Source: an uncultured Lachnospiraceae bacterium (GTDB lineage: Bacteria; Bacillota; Clostridia; Lachnospirales; Lachnospiraceae). Taken from it: DNA of 8,917 nt. The stretch lies in the NCBI GenBank assembly GCA_947589175.1, contig CANPZR010000097.1, forward strand, positions 1-8,917, in the 5' to 3' direction. The notes under the pieces were generated by a model that searched no databases, had not been told where the DNA came from, and worked only from the letters and a program-made list of their open reading frames with translations. The first letter of the stretch is position 1, and every line of letters starts with the position of its first letter. This document shows, piece after piece, positions 1 through 6,146 of this stretch. The position numbers and the translations under genes are program-made.

Positions 1-419
1 TCATTGCCATTATGCAGGAGGTACAGAAGGAGTACCATTATCTCCCGGAGGAAGTGCTCTGCTATATCGCGAAGGAACTGAAGCTGAGCGAGGCAAAGAT
101 TTATGGCGTGGCTACCTTCTATGAGAATTTTTCCCTGGAGCCGAAGGGAAAGTATGTGATCAAGATCTGTGACGGGACGGCGTGTCACGTCCGGAAGTCG
201 GTGCCGATTCTGGAGGAATTCAGAAAGGTGTTGGAGGTATCGGAGGAGAAGCCCACCACGGAGGATATGCTCTTTACCGTGGAGACGGTGTCCTGTCTGG
301 GAGCCTGCGGGCTGGCGCCGGTCTGCACGGTGAACGACCATGTGCATCCCTCGATGACGCCGGAGAAGGCAAGAGATTTGATTAAAGAGTTGAAGGAGGA
401 GGCCGCCCATGAAAATTAG
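1..419 (+). CDS. hndA: NuoE/HndA-like [2Fe-2S] subunit of NAD(P)-linked hydrogenase (5' partial)
   Basis: Small electron-transfer subunit of a soluble NAD(P)-coupled [FeFe]-hydrogenase, homologous to complex I NuoE and HndA/HydC. It has a thioredoxin-like fold holding one [2Fe-2S] cluster. Counting from the ATG at 12, the four ligands are C53 and C58 (CDGTAC) and C95 and C99 (CLGAC), the spacing typical of the family. The ATG at 12 is probably internal: the frame is open to the left edge, no ribosome binding site precedes it, and the residues before it (I-A-I) continue into a helix that aligns with 'LQ.VQ..YGYLPEE' in NuoE proteins. Family members have about 160 residues, so roughly 20-30 N-terminal residues are missing. 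The stop lies 11 bases inside the next gene, which indicates translational coupling to the flavoprotein subunit. The family is certain; the exact subunit name follows from the neighbouring genes. Confidence 0.93.
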   Translation, partial: IAIMQEVQKEYHYLPEEVLCYIAKELKLSEAKIYGVATFYENFSLEPKGKYVIKICDGTACHVRKSVPILEEFRKVLEVSEEKPTTEDMLFTVETVSCLGACGLAPVCTVNDHVHPSMTPEKARDLIKELKEEAAHEN

Positions 420-2298
420 AGATCGTGAAGAGCTGATTGCCAAGCAGGAAAAATACCGCGCCTCGCTGAACAGTCAGAGAAAGCAGATTCTGATCTGCGC
501 CGGCACCGGCTGCGTGGCGGGCGGATCGTTAAATATTTACGAGAGAATGAAAGAGATTATCGAGGGCAAGGGCCTCAAGTGCGCTCTGGTCCTTGAAAAG
601 GATCCGCACGGGGACAGCATCGGGCTCAAGAAAAGCGGCTGCCACGGCTTCTGCGAGATGGGGCCGCTGCTGCGGATCGAGCCGATGGGATGGCTGTACA
701 TAAAGGTGGGGATCGACGACTGCGAGGAGATTATCGAGAAGTCCATTATCGGCGACGAGGTCATCGACCGCCTGGTGTACAAGGACAAGGACGGAAATCC
801 CTATGTAAAGCAGGAGGATATTCCGTTTTACAAGCAACAGACCCGTATTGCCCTGGAGTACTGCGGCCATATCAACGCGGAGAGCATTGCGGAGTACCTG
901 GCATTGGGGGGATACTCGGCGGTTGCCAAGGCGCTGTTTGACATGACGCCGCAGGATATTGTCAATGAGATCAGCGAGTCCTGCCTGCGGGGCCGCGGGG
1001 GCGGCGGATTCCCGACGGGCCGCAAGTGGCAGCAGGTGCTGGATCAGAAGGAAGAAGTGAAATATATTGTCTGCAACGGCGACGAGGGCGATCCGGGAGC
1101 CTTTATGGACCGCTCCATGATGGAGGGCGAGCCGCACCGCGTGATCGAGGGCATGCTGATTGCCGCGATTGCCACGGGGGCTCACTACGGATACATCTAC
1201 GTCCGGGCGGAGTACCCGCTGGCGGTGGAGCGCCTGCAAAAGGCGATTGACAAGGCAAAGGACCGGGGGCTTTTGGGAAAAGATATCCTCGGCTCCGGCT
1301 TTGATTTTGACCTCCGGATTTCCCAGGGAGCGGGAGCCTTCGTGTGCGGCGAGGGAAGCGCCCTGACTACGTCGATTGAGGGCAACCGGGGCATGCCGCG
1401 CGTGAAGCCGCCGAGAACGGTGGAGCATGGACTTTTTGGCAAGCCCACGGTTCTCAACAATGTAGAGACGTTCTGCAACGTCCCGCCGATTATTCTCAAC
1501 GGGGCGAAGTGGTATCAGGGATTCGGCCCCAAGAACAACCACGGGACCAAGGCGTTCGCTCTCACGGGAAATGTGCAGAATACCGGTCTGATCGAGGTGC
1601 CGATGGGCACGACGCTGCGGGAGGTCATTTTTGACATCGGCGGAGGCGTCAAGGGCGGCGAGTTCAAGGCCGTGCAGATCGGAGGTCCATCCGGCGGGTG
1701 CCTGTGCCTCAACGACAAAGAGGACCATCTCGATATGAGGCTGGATTTTGACTCGCTCAAGAAGGTGGGAGCCATGATTGGTTCGGGCGGCCTGGTTGTC
1801 ATGAACGACAAGAGCTGTATGGTGGAAGTGGCGCGGTTCTTTATGAACTTCACGCAGAATGAGTCCTGCGGCAAGTGCGTGCCGTGCCGCGAGGGAACCA
1901 AGCGGATGTTGGAGCTTCTGACGGATATTACCGAGGGACGGGGGACGATGGAGCACATCGAGCTTCTGGAGACGCTGTCCGAGACGGTGTCGGCCACGGC
2001 GCTGTGCGGGCTCGGCAAGACGGCGGCCTCGCCGGTGGTGTCCACTTTGAAATATTTCCGGGACGAGTACATCGCCCATGTGGTTGACAAGAAGTGTCCG
2101 GCGGGACAGTGCAAGGCGCTGATGAGTCTTCAGATCGATCCGGAGCTGTGCAAGGGCTGTACCAAGTGCGCGAGAATGTGTCCGGTAGGCGCGATTACAG
2201 GAGAAGTGAAGAAGCCGCATGTGATTGATACGACGAAGTGCATCAAGTGCGGCGCCTGCAAGGACGGCTGCAACTTCGGGGCAGTGAAGGAGGTATAA
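409..2298 (+). CDS. hndC: HndC/HydB-like NAD(P)-binding flavoprotein subunit of [FeFe]-hydrogenase
   Basis: This 629-residue cytoplasmic subunit binds FMN and NAD(P)(H) and passes electrons through Fe-S clusters to the hydrogenase subunit. Domains in order: an HndB-like thioredoxin-fold [2Fe-2S] domain (about 25-115; C30, C35, C78, C82); a NuoF FMN/nucleotide domain with a glycine-rich loop at 195-207 (GRGGGGFPTGRKW) and CNGDEGDPGAF at 222-232; an SLBB domain; the NuoF [4Fe-4S] site C487, C490, C493 and C533; and a C-terminal 2x[4Fe-4S] ferredoxin domain (C581/584/587/591 and C611/614/617/621). The layout matches HydB of bifurcating hydrogenases, whose C-terminal clusters are part of the bifurcating machinery. 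The start at 409 has AAGGAGG at 393-399, nine bases upstream. One oddity is CGEGSAL at 313-319, where complex I NuoF has CGEETAL; this could affect nucleotide preference. A formate-dehydrogenase-linked NuoF homologue is possible in principle, but the adjacent hydrogenase gene argues against it. Confidence 0.95.
   Translation: MKIRDREELIAKQEKYRASLNSQRKQILICAGTGCVAGGSLNIYERMKEIIEGKGLKCALVLEKDPHGDSIGLKKSGCHGFCEMGPLLRIEPMGWLYIKVGIDDCEEIIEKSIIGDEVIDRLVYKDKDGNPYVKQEDIPFYKQQTRIALEYCGHINAESIAEYLALGGYSAVAKALFDMTPQDIVNEISESCLRGRGGGGFPTGRKWQQVLDQKEEVKYIVCNGDEGDPGAFMDRSMMEGEPHRVIEGMLIAAIATGAHYGYIYVRAEYPLAVERLQKAIDKAKDRGLLGKDILGSGFDFDLRISQGAGAFVCGEGSALTTSIEGNRGMPRVKPPRTVEHGLFGKPTVLNNVETFCNVPPIILNGAKWYQGFGPKNNHGTKAFALTGNVQNTGLIEVPMGTTLREVIFDIGGGVKGGEFKAVQIGGPSGGCLCLNDKEDHLDMRLDFDSLKKVGAMIGSGGLVVMNDKSCMVEVARFFMNFTQNESCGKCVPCREGTKRMLELLTDITEGRGTMEHIELLETLSETVSATALCGLGKTAASPVVSTLKYFRDEYIAHVVDKKCPAGQCKALMSLQIDPELCKGCTKCARMCPVGAITGEVKKPHVIDTTKCIKCGACKDGCNFGAVKEV
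2287..2294 (+). promoter_or_regulatory. Ribosome binding site fixing the hydrogenase start at 2304
   Basis: AAGGAGGT is a full match to the anti-Shine-Dalgarno sequence and lies nine bases before the ATG at 2304. It sits inside the last codons of the flavoprotein gene. It decides against an in-frame ATG at 2238, whose 22 extra residues are an out-of-frame reading of the flavoprotein ferredoxin domain. Confidence 0.9.
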
Positions 2299-2303
2299 GA
2301 CAA

Positions 2304-4043
2304 ATGGCTGAAAAGAAAAAATATATGATAATAGACGGCATCCGCGCCGAGTTTACCGATGAGAAAAATATTCTGCAGGTCATCCACAAGGTGGGGATTC
2401 ACGTGCCTACCTTCTGCTACTATTCGGACATGTCCATTTACGGGGCCTGCCGCATGTGCGTGGTAGAGGACGACAGAGGGAGCATTATCGCCTCCTGTTC
2501 CACCCCGCCGCGGGACAAGATGAAGATTTTCACCAATACCGGACGGCTGCACGATTACCGGAAGATGATTCTGGAGCTGTTGCTGGCGTCCCACTGCCGG
2601 GATTGTACGATTTGCGAGAAGAACGGCAACTGCCGCCTCCAGATGTTGGCGTCCCGCTTCCGTCTGACGGACGTGCGGTTCCCCAACACCCATCCGGAGC
2701 GGATGATCGACGATTCCTCCTGCGCCATTGTGCGGGATCCCAGCAAGTGCATCCTCTGCGGCGACTGCGTCCGCATGTGCAACGAAACACAGCATGTCGG
2801 AGCGATTGATTTTGCCCACCGGGGCGCGGACATGATTGTCACCCCCGCCTTTAACAAAAAGATTGCGGAGACGGACTGCGTCAACTGCGGGCAGTGCGCC
2901 GCCGTGTGTCCGACCGCCGCGATTACGATTAAGAAGAACCTAAAAGAGGTGTGGAAGGCGCTGTACGAGCCGGACAAGAGAGTGGTCGTCCAGGTGGCGC
3001 CGGCAGTGCGCGTGGCTGTGGGCGAGGAATTTGGCCTGAATCCGGGCAAAAACTCGATTGGCAAGATTTTCACCGCCCTGCGCATGATGGGCTTTGACGT
3101 GGTGTTCGACACGAGCGTGGGCGCCGACCTGACCATCGTGGAGGAGGCGGCGGAGCTGGTCCGCAAGCTGAACAGCGGCGACAAGGACAAGGAGAAATAT
3201 CCCAAGGGAAATGAGTACCCGCTGTTTACCTCCTGCTGTCCGGGCTGGGTGCGCTTTGTGGAGACGAAGCATCCGGACCTTCTGCCGTATGTTTCCTCCT
3301 GCAAGTCGCCGATGGAGATGTTCGGCGCGGTAATCAAGGAGTACTACAAGCCGGCGGACAGGGAGTCCGGTATGGAGACGATTTCCGTGGCAGTTATGCC
3401 CTGTGTGGCGAAAAAATACGAGGCGTCCCGCGAGGAGTTCATCCGCGACGGCTCGCCGGATATTGATTATGTCATCACGACCAAGGAGCTGATCCGCATG
3501 ATCAAGGAGCTGGGAATCCAGTTCAATGAGATCGAGCCGAGCTCCCCGGATATGCCGTTCAGCATTTCCTCCGGCGCCGGCGTGATCTTCGGCGTGACCG
3601 GCGGCGTGACCGAGGCGGCGCTGCGCCATGTGGCTGCCAAGGACAATCAGACATTGCGGGATCTGGAGTATTCCGGCGTCCGCGGTCTGGAGGGCGTGAA
3701 GGTGGCGGAGGTCGACATCGGCGAGAAGACGCTCCGCATCGGCGTGGTCAACGGACTGGGCAATGCGGACGACCTCATCGAGAAGATCAAGAGCGGCGAG
3801 GAGCATTTTGACTTCGTGGAGGTCATGGCGTGTCCGTATGGCTGCATCGGCGGCGCGGGCCAGCCCTTCGGCTATCAGATCGTGAAGGAGGAGCGGGCCA
3901 ACGGCATGTATAAGGCGGACAAATCAGCCATTATCAAGCGTCCGGGCGAGAATCCGGTGGTGAGCCAGCTCTACGAGACGGGCGTGCTTCGCGGCCGGAG
4001 CCACGAGTTGCTGCATGTCAATTATCTGAAAAACAGAGAGTAA
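2304..4043 (+). CDS. hndD: HndD/HydA-like [FeFe]-hydrogenase catalytic subunit
   Basis: This 579-residue catalytic subunit reversibly reduces protons to H2 at a binuclear iron H-cluster. From the N-terminus: a [2Fe-2S] plant-type ferredoxin domain (C38, C49, C52, C65); a His-ligated [4Fe-4S] site (H97, C101, C104, C110); two [4Fe-4S] sites (C149/152/155/159 and C192/195/198/202); and the H-cluster domain. The three H-cluster signatures are present: TSCCPGW at 309-315 (C311 is the expected proton-relay cysteine, C312 a ligand), MPCVAKKYE at 365-373 (C367 a ligand) and EVMACPYGCIGGAGQP at 506-521 (C510 and C514 ligands). All catalytic residues are therefore intact. The protein ends shortly after the H domain and lacks the extra C-terminal [2Fe-2S] domain of Thermotoga HydA. 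It starts five bases after the flavoprotein stop and is last in the operon. Activity would need the HydE/F/G maturases, which are not in this window. Direction of catalysis and bifurcation are inferred from the trimeric context. Confidence 0.97.
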   Translation: MAEKKKYMIIDGIRAEFTDEKNILQVIHKVGIHVPTFCYYSDMSIYGACRMCVVEDDRGSIIASCSTPPRDKMKIFTNTGRLHDYRKMILELLLASHCRDCTICEKNGNCRLQMLASRFRLTDVRFPNTHPERMIDDSSCAIVRDPSKCILCGDCVRMCNETQHVGAIDFAHRGADMIVTPAFNKKIAETDCVNCGQCAAVCPTAAITIKKNLKEVWKALYEPDKRVVVQVAPAVRVAVGEEFGLNPGKNSIGKIFTALRMMGFDVVFDTSVGADLTIVEEAAELVRKLNSGDKDKEKYPKGNEYPLFTSCCPGWVRFVETKHPDLLPYVSSCKSPMEMFGAVIKEYYKPADRESGMETISVAVMPCVAKKYEASREEFIRDGSPDIDYVITTKELIRMIKELGIQFNEIEPSSPDMPFSISSGAGVIFGVTGGVTEAALRHVAAKDNQTLRDLEYSGVRGLEGVKVAEVDIGEKTLRIGVVNGLGNADDLIEKIKSGEEHFDFVEVMACPYGCIGGAGQPFGYQIVKEERANGMYKADKSAIIKRPGENPVVSQLYETGVLRGRSHELLHVNYLKNRE

Positions 4044-4074
4044 AGATTGCAAAGTAAACTTTTTTAAAGGAACT

Positions 4075-4112
4075 AAGAGGAGCTGCTTTCTGCGGAAGGC
4101 GGCTCTTTTTTT
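4075..4112 (+). terminator. Intrinsic terminator of the hydrogenase operon
   Basis: Bases 4080-4090 pair with 4095-4105 in an 11-bp stem with three G-T wobbles, closed by a TGCG tetraloop (4091-4094) and followed directly by seven T (4106-4112). The A/G bases at 4075-4079 can pair with part of the T run, which lengthens the stem. It begins 32 bases after the hydrogenase stop and should end that transcript before the next promoter. Confidence 0.92.
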
Positions 4113-4164
4113 GCGCGGATGGGATCTGACAAAAGTTCTGACACAGAAGGCGGGTATACTGAAT

Positions 4165-4193
4165 TTGCACAATCACATAAATTGTAGTATAAT
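4165..4193 (+). promoter_or_regulatory. Sigma-A type promoter for the envelope gene cluster
   Basis: TTGCAC (-35, 4165-4170) and TATAAT (-10, 4188-4193) are separated by exactly 17 bases, in an AT-rich stretch that stands out from the GC-rich coding DNA around it. Transcription would start near 4200, about 20 bases before the ATG at 4223; AAAGGAG at 4208-4214 is the ribosome binding site. No clear terminator was seen between 4223 and 8917, so this promoter may serve the whole downstream set. Confidence 0.85.
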
Positions 4194-4222
4194 AATAAGA
4201 CATTTTAAAAGGAGTTGTTACG

Positions 4223-5500
4223 ATGAATCGCAGAGTAATTTTGAAGCTGGCAGTTTTTTTCCTTCTCTTGACCGGTCTGTTCTGGAACGAGGACAAAGAG
4301 GCTCAGGCGGGGAGCCTTTCTACCCGGGGCGTCTGGGTATCCTGTTTTGAGTACGATTCCGTGGGGCTGGCGGGAAAGACGGAGAGCGAGTTCCGGGCCA
4401 ACGCCGACACGCTGTTTTCCAATATTGAGAAATGCGGCTGCAACGCGGTGTATTTCCACGTCCGGTCGTACGACGACGCCATTTATCCGTCCGAGATCGT
4501 GGGGTGGAGCAAGAGGCTCACGCTGGGCGAGGGAGCGCCGGATTACGACCCGTTAGAGATTTTGGTGGACAGCGCTCACAGCCATGGACTGAAGTTCCAC
4601 GCCTGGATGAACCCGTACCGGGTCACCCAGAAGAAGGTGCTGGATCCGGGGGACGAGGCCACGGTACAGCGCATCGTGTCGCAGGTGAAGGAAATTGTGA
4701 ACGGCTACAAGGTGGACGGGATCCATTTCGACGACTACTTTTATCCTTCCAATCAGAAAAAATTTAACATAATTGGCAAAGCGGAGCGCATGGAAAATGT
4801 AAACGACATGGTAAAAAGGGTTTACAAGGCAGTGAAGAAGAAAAAGAAATCCATTCAGTTCGGCATCAGTCCGGCGGGGGACGTCAGCTACTGTGAGAAG
4901 ATCGGGGCGGATGTGAAGACATGGATGTCCGAGGATGGATATGTGGACTACATCGCTCCCCAGATATACTGGTCGGACAACTACATCATGGACGGGAAAA
5001 AGACGAAGCTGTTCAAGGAGAGGCTCTCGCTGTGGCGGTCGCTGAACACAAACGACATTCCCATGTATATCGGACTGGCGGCCTACAAAGCCGGCAGCTC
5101 GCTGAAGGAGGATCCGGGCTGGAAGAAGTCCTCCAACAATTTAAAAAAGCAGCTGAACCAGATTCGGAATGGAAATTCCGAGGGATATATTTTGTTCTCC
5201 TATACAGATCTGTACCGGGATACGGCCGCAAAGGAAATCAAAAAGATGATAGCGGACATCGGCACGATGCAGATCAGCAGTAAAAATATTAAGCTTCATG
5301 TAGGAAGTACATATGAATTGAGCGTGACGGCGGCGTGGCCCTCCCGCATCCGGTCAGGAATCAAGTGGGAGAGCGCCAACAACAGCATTGCAAGCGTGAC
5401 GTCGGGGGGCAAGATCCGGGCCAAGAAAAAGGGAACCGTGCGCATTACCGTGTATTACGGCACTTTGAAAAGAAAGTGCAAGGTCAAGGTAGTAAAATAA
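4223..5500 (+). CDS. Secreted GHL10/DUF187 (DigH-like) glycosidase with C-terminal Ig-like domain
   Basis: This 425-residue protein carries a Sec signal peptide: basic MNRR, a hydrophobic core at about 5-21, and a likely AQA cleavage site at 27-29. There is no lipobox cysteine, so it is predicted to be released rather than a lipoprotein. Residues 32-340 form a TIM-barrel of the glycosyl-hydrolase-like 10 family (PF02638). Recognisable motifs are RGVWVSCFE near 35, FHAWMNPYR at 125-133, DGIHFDDYFYP at 165-175 (D170 and D171 are candidate acidic residues) and IAPQIYW at 244-250. Residues 349-425 resemble a bacterial Ig-like group 2 domain (WESANNSIASV, then a lysine-rich KAKKKGT-like strand), often used for wall or surface binding. 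E. coli DigH (YddW), of the same family, cleaves denuded peptidoglycan glycan strands; a similar substrate here is inference. It is the first gene after the promoter at 4165-4193. Confidence 0.87.
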   Translation: MNRRVILKLAVFFLLLTGLFWNEDKEAQAGSLSTRGVWVSCFEYDSVGLAGKTESEFRANADTLFSNIEKCGCNAVYFHVRSYDDAIYPSEIVGWSKRLTLGEGAPDYDPLEILVDSAHSHGLKFHAWMNPYRVTQKKVLDPGDEATVQRIVSQVKEIVNGYKVDGIHFDDYFYPSNQKKFNIIGKAERMENVNDMVKRVYKAVKKKKKSIQFGISPAGDVSYCEKIGADVKTWMSEDGYVDYIAPQIYWSDNYIMDGKKTKLFKERLSLWRSLNTNDIPMYIGLAAYKAGSSLKEDPGWKKSSNNLKKQLNQIRNGNSEGYILFSYTDLYRDTAAKEIKKMIADIGTMQISSKNIKLHVGSTYELSVTAAWPSRIRSGIKWESANNSIASVTSGGKIRAKKKGTVRITVYYGTLKRKCKVKVVK

Positions 5501-5557
5501 GATCCAAGGATTAAGATAAGATTCATGGATTAATGAGATAAGATCATGGATTAAGAT
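5499..5557. repeat. Three degenerate tandem direct repeats, about 18-22 bp
   Basis: Units at 5499-5517, 5518-5539 and 5540-5557 share the form AAGATTCATGGATTAAGAT, with small substitutions and a 3-4 base length difference in the middle unit. The first unit overlaps the stop codon of the glycosidase gene. Units 1 and 2 contain a short imperfect palindrome (ATCC-AA-GGAT and ATTC-AT-GGAT). The patch fills most of the 91-base gap before the PAP2 gene and is AT-rich. It could be a regulator binding array, an mRNA spacer or replication slippage; nothing decides between these. Confidence 0.7.
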
Positions 5558-5576
5558 AAGGGAATTGCTTTTCGAT

Positions 5577-5584
5577 GAGGGGGG
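5577..5584 (+). promoter_or_regulatory. Ribosome binding site selecting a GTG start at 5592
   Basis: GAGGGGGG lies seven bases before GTG at 5592, the right distance for initiation there. A TTG at 5565 in the same frame would add nine residues, but it has no purine-rich site before it and would translate this ribosome binding site. Confidence 0.75.
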
Positions 5585-5591
5585 AACAATA

Positions 5592-6146
5592 GTGATTGAG
5601 TGGTTCGATTACGGGATTTTAGGCGGATTCCTGTCCATACAGAATCCGGTTCTGACGCCCATCATGAAATTTTTTACGGTAATCGGAGAGGGCGGCGCCA
5701 TCTGGATTCTGCTGAGCCTGATTTTTCTCATTAACAGGAGCACGAGAAGGCTGGGAGCAGTCATGGCGCTCGCGCTGGTCTTTTGCCTGTTAGTGGGCAA
5801 TGTGGCGCTGAAAAATCTGATAGCGAGGCCCAGACCCTGCTGGCGACACCCGGAGGTGCCTATGCTCATCGCGGTGCCAAAGGATTACTCTTTCCCCTCC
5901 GGTCACACCATGTCTTCTTTTGCGGCGGCGGTCTCAATGTTTCTCGCCAATCGGAAATGGGGCGCGGCGGCGTTAGCCGGAGCCGCGCTTATAGCGGTTT
6001 CCAGAATGTATTTTTATGTTCACTATCCGACCGACGTGCTGGTCGGACTTGTCATTGGCGTTGTTCTGGCCTTTATTGCCAGGAAAATTATTGATTCATT
6101 ATATACGGCAGGAAAAGCGGCCGGATTTCAGAAAAAGAAAGGATGA
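5592..6146 (+). CDS. PAP2-family integral membrane phosphatase (undecaprenyl-diphosphatase/lipid phosphatase-like)
   Basis: This 184-residue polytopic membrane protein uses a GTG start chosen from the ribosome binding site at 5577-5584. It has the full three-part phosphatase signature of the PAP2 (type 2 phosphatidic acid phosphatase) superfamily: K74-x6-R81-P82, P102-S103-G104-H105, and S137-R138-x5-H144-x3-D148. H144 is the expected phospho-acceptor and H105 the acid/base. About five or six hydrophobic segments surround these motifs, with the active site expected on the outer face. Short bacterial members include BcrC-like undecaprenyl-diphosphate phosphatases, which recycle the lipid carrier for wall synthesis, and PgpB-like lipid phosphatases; sequence alone does not separate them. 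The stop overlaps the next start as ATGA (6143-6146), a sign of coupled translation. The upstream glycosidase and downstream transporter fit an envelope role but do not prove the substrate. Confidence 0.9.
   Translation: MIEWFDYGILGGFLSIQNPVLTPIMKFFTVIGEGGAIWILLSLIFLINRSTRRLGAVMALALVFCLLVGNVALKNLIARPRPCWRHPEVPMLIAVPKDYSFPSGHTMSSFAAAVSMFLANRKWGAAALAGAALIAVSRMYFYVHYPTDVLVGLVIGVVLAFIARKIIDSLYTAGKAAGFQKKKG

Noticed and set aside
529..2220. Long open frame of 563 codons on the minus strand, opposite the flavoprotein gene
   Set aside because: The + strand gene is a clear NuoF/HndC homologue with all cofactor motifs. The antisense frame is kept open by GC-rich third positions; its product is rich in Arg, His and Leu and has no recognisable domain.
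2238..2303. Upstream ATG that would extend the hydrogenase subunit by 22 residues
   Set aside because: This region encodes the last ferredoxin cluster of the flavoprotein in another frame; the strong ribosome binding site at 2287-2294 points to 2304, and family members start near there.
3589..3612. Short direct repeat (GGCGTGACC twice) in the hydrogenase gene
   Set aside because: It encodes the conserved G-V-T-G-G-V-T stretch of [FeFe]-hydrogenases, so it reflects protein sequence rather than a DNA element.
2940..3806. 288-codon minus-strand frame opposite the hydrogenase gene
   Set aside because: Same codon-bias artefact: it lies fully inside a certain gene, has no ribosome binding site, and shows a His/Arg/Leu-rich composition.
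4111..4350. 79-codon + strand frame across the terminator, promoter and start of the glycosidase gene
   Set aside because: It spans the promoter and the signal-peptide coding region in the wrong frame and has no ribosome binding site.
5465..5498. Possible promoter before the PAP2 gene (TTGAAA and TAAAAT)
   Set aside because: The spacing is 22 bases, too long for a sigma-A promoter, and both boxes lie inside the glycosidase coding region.
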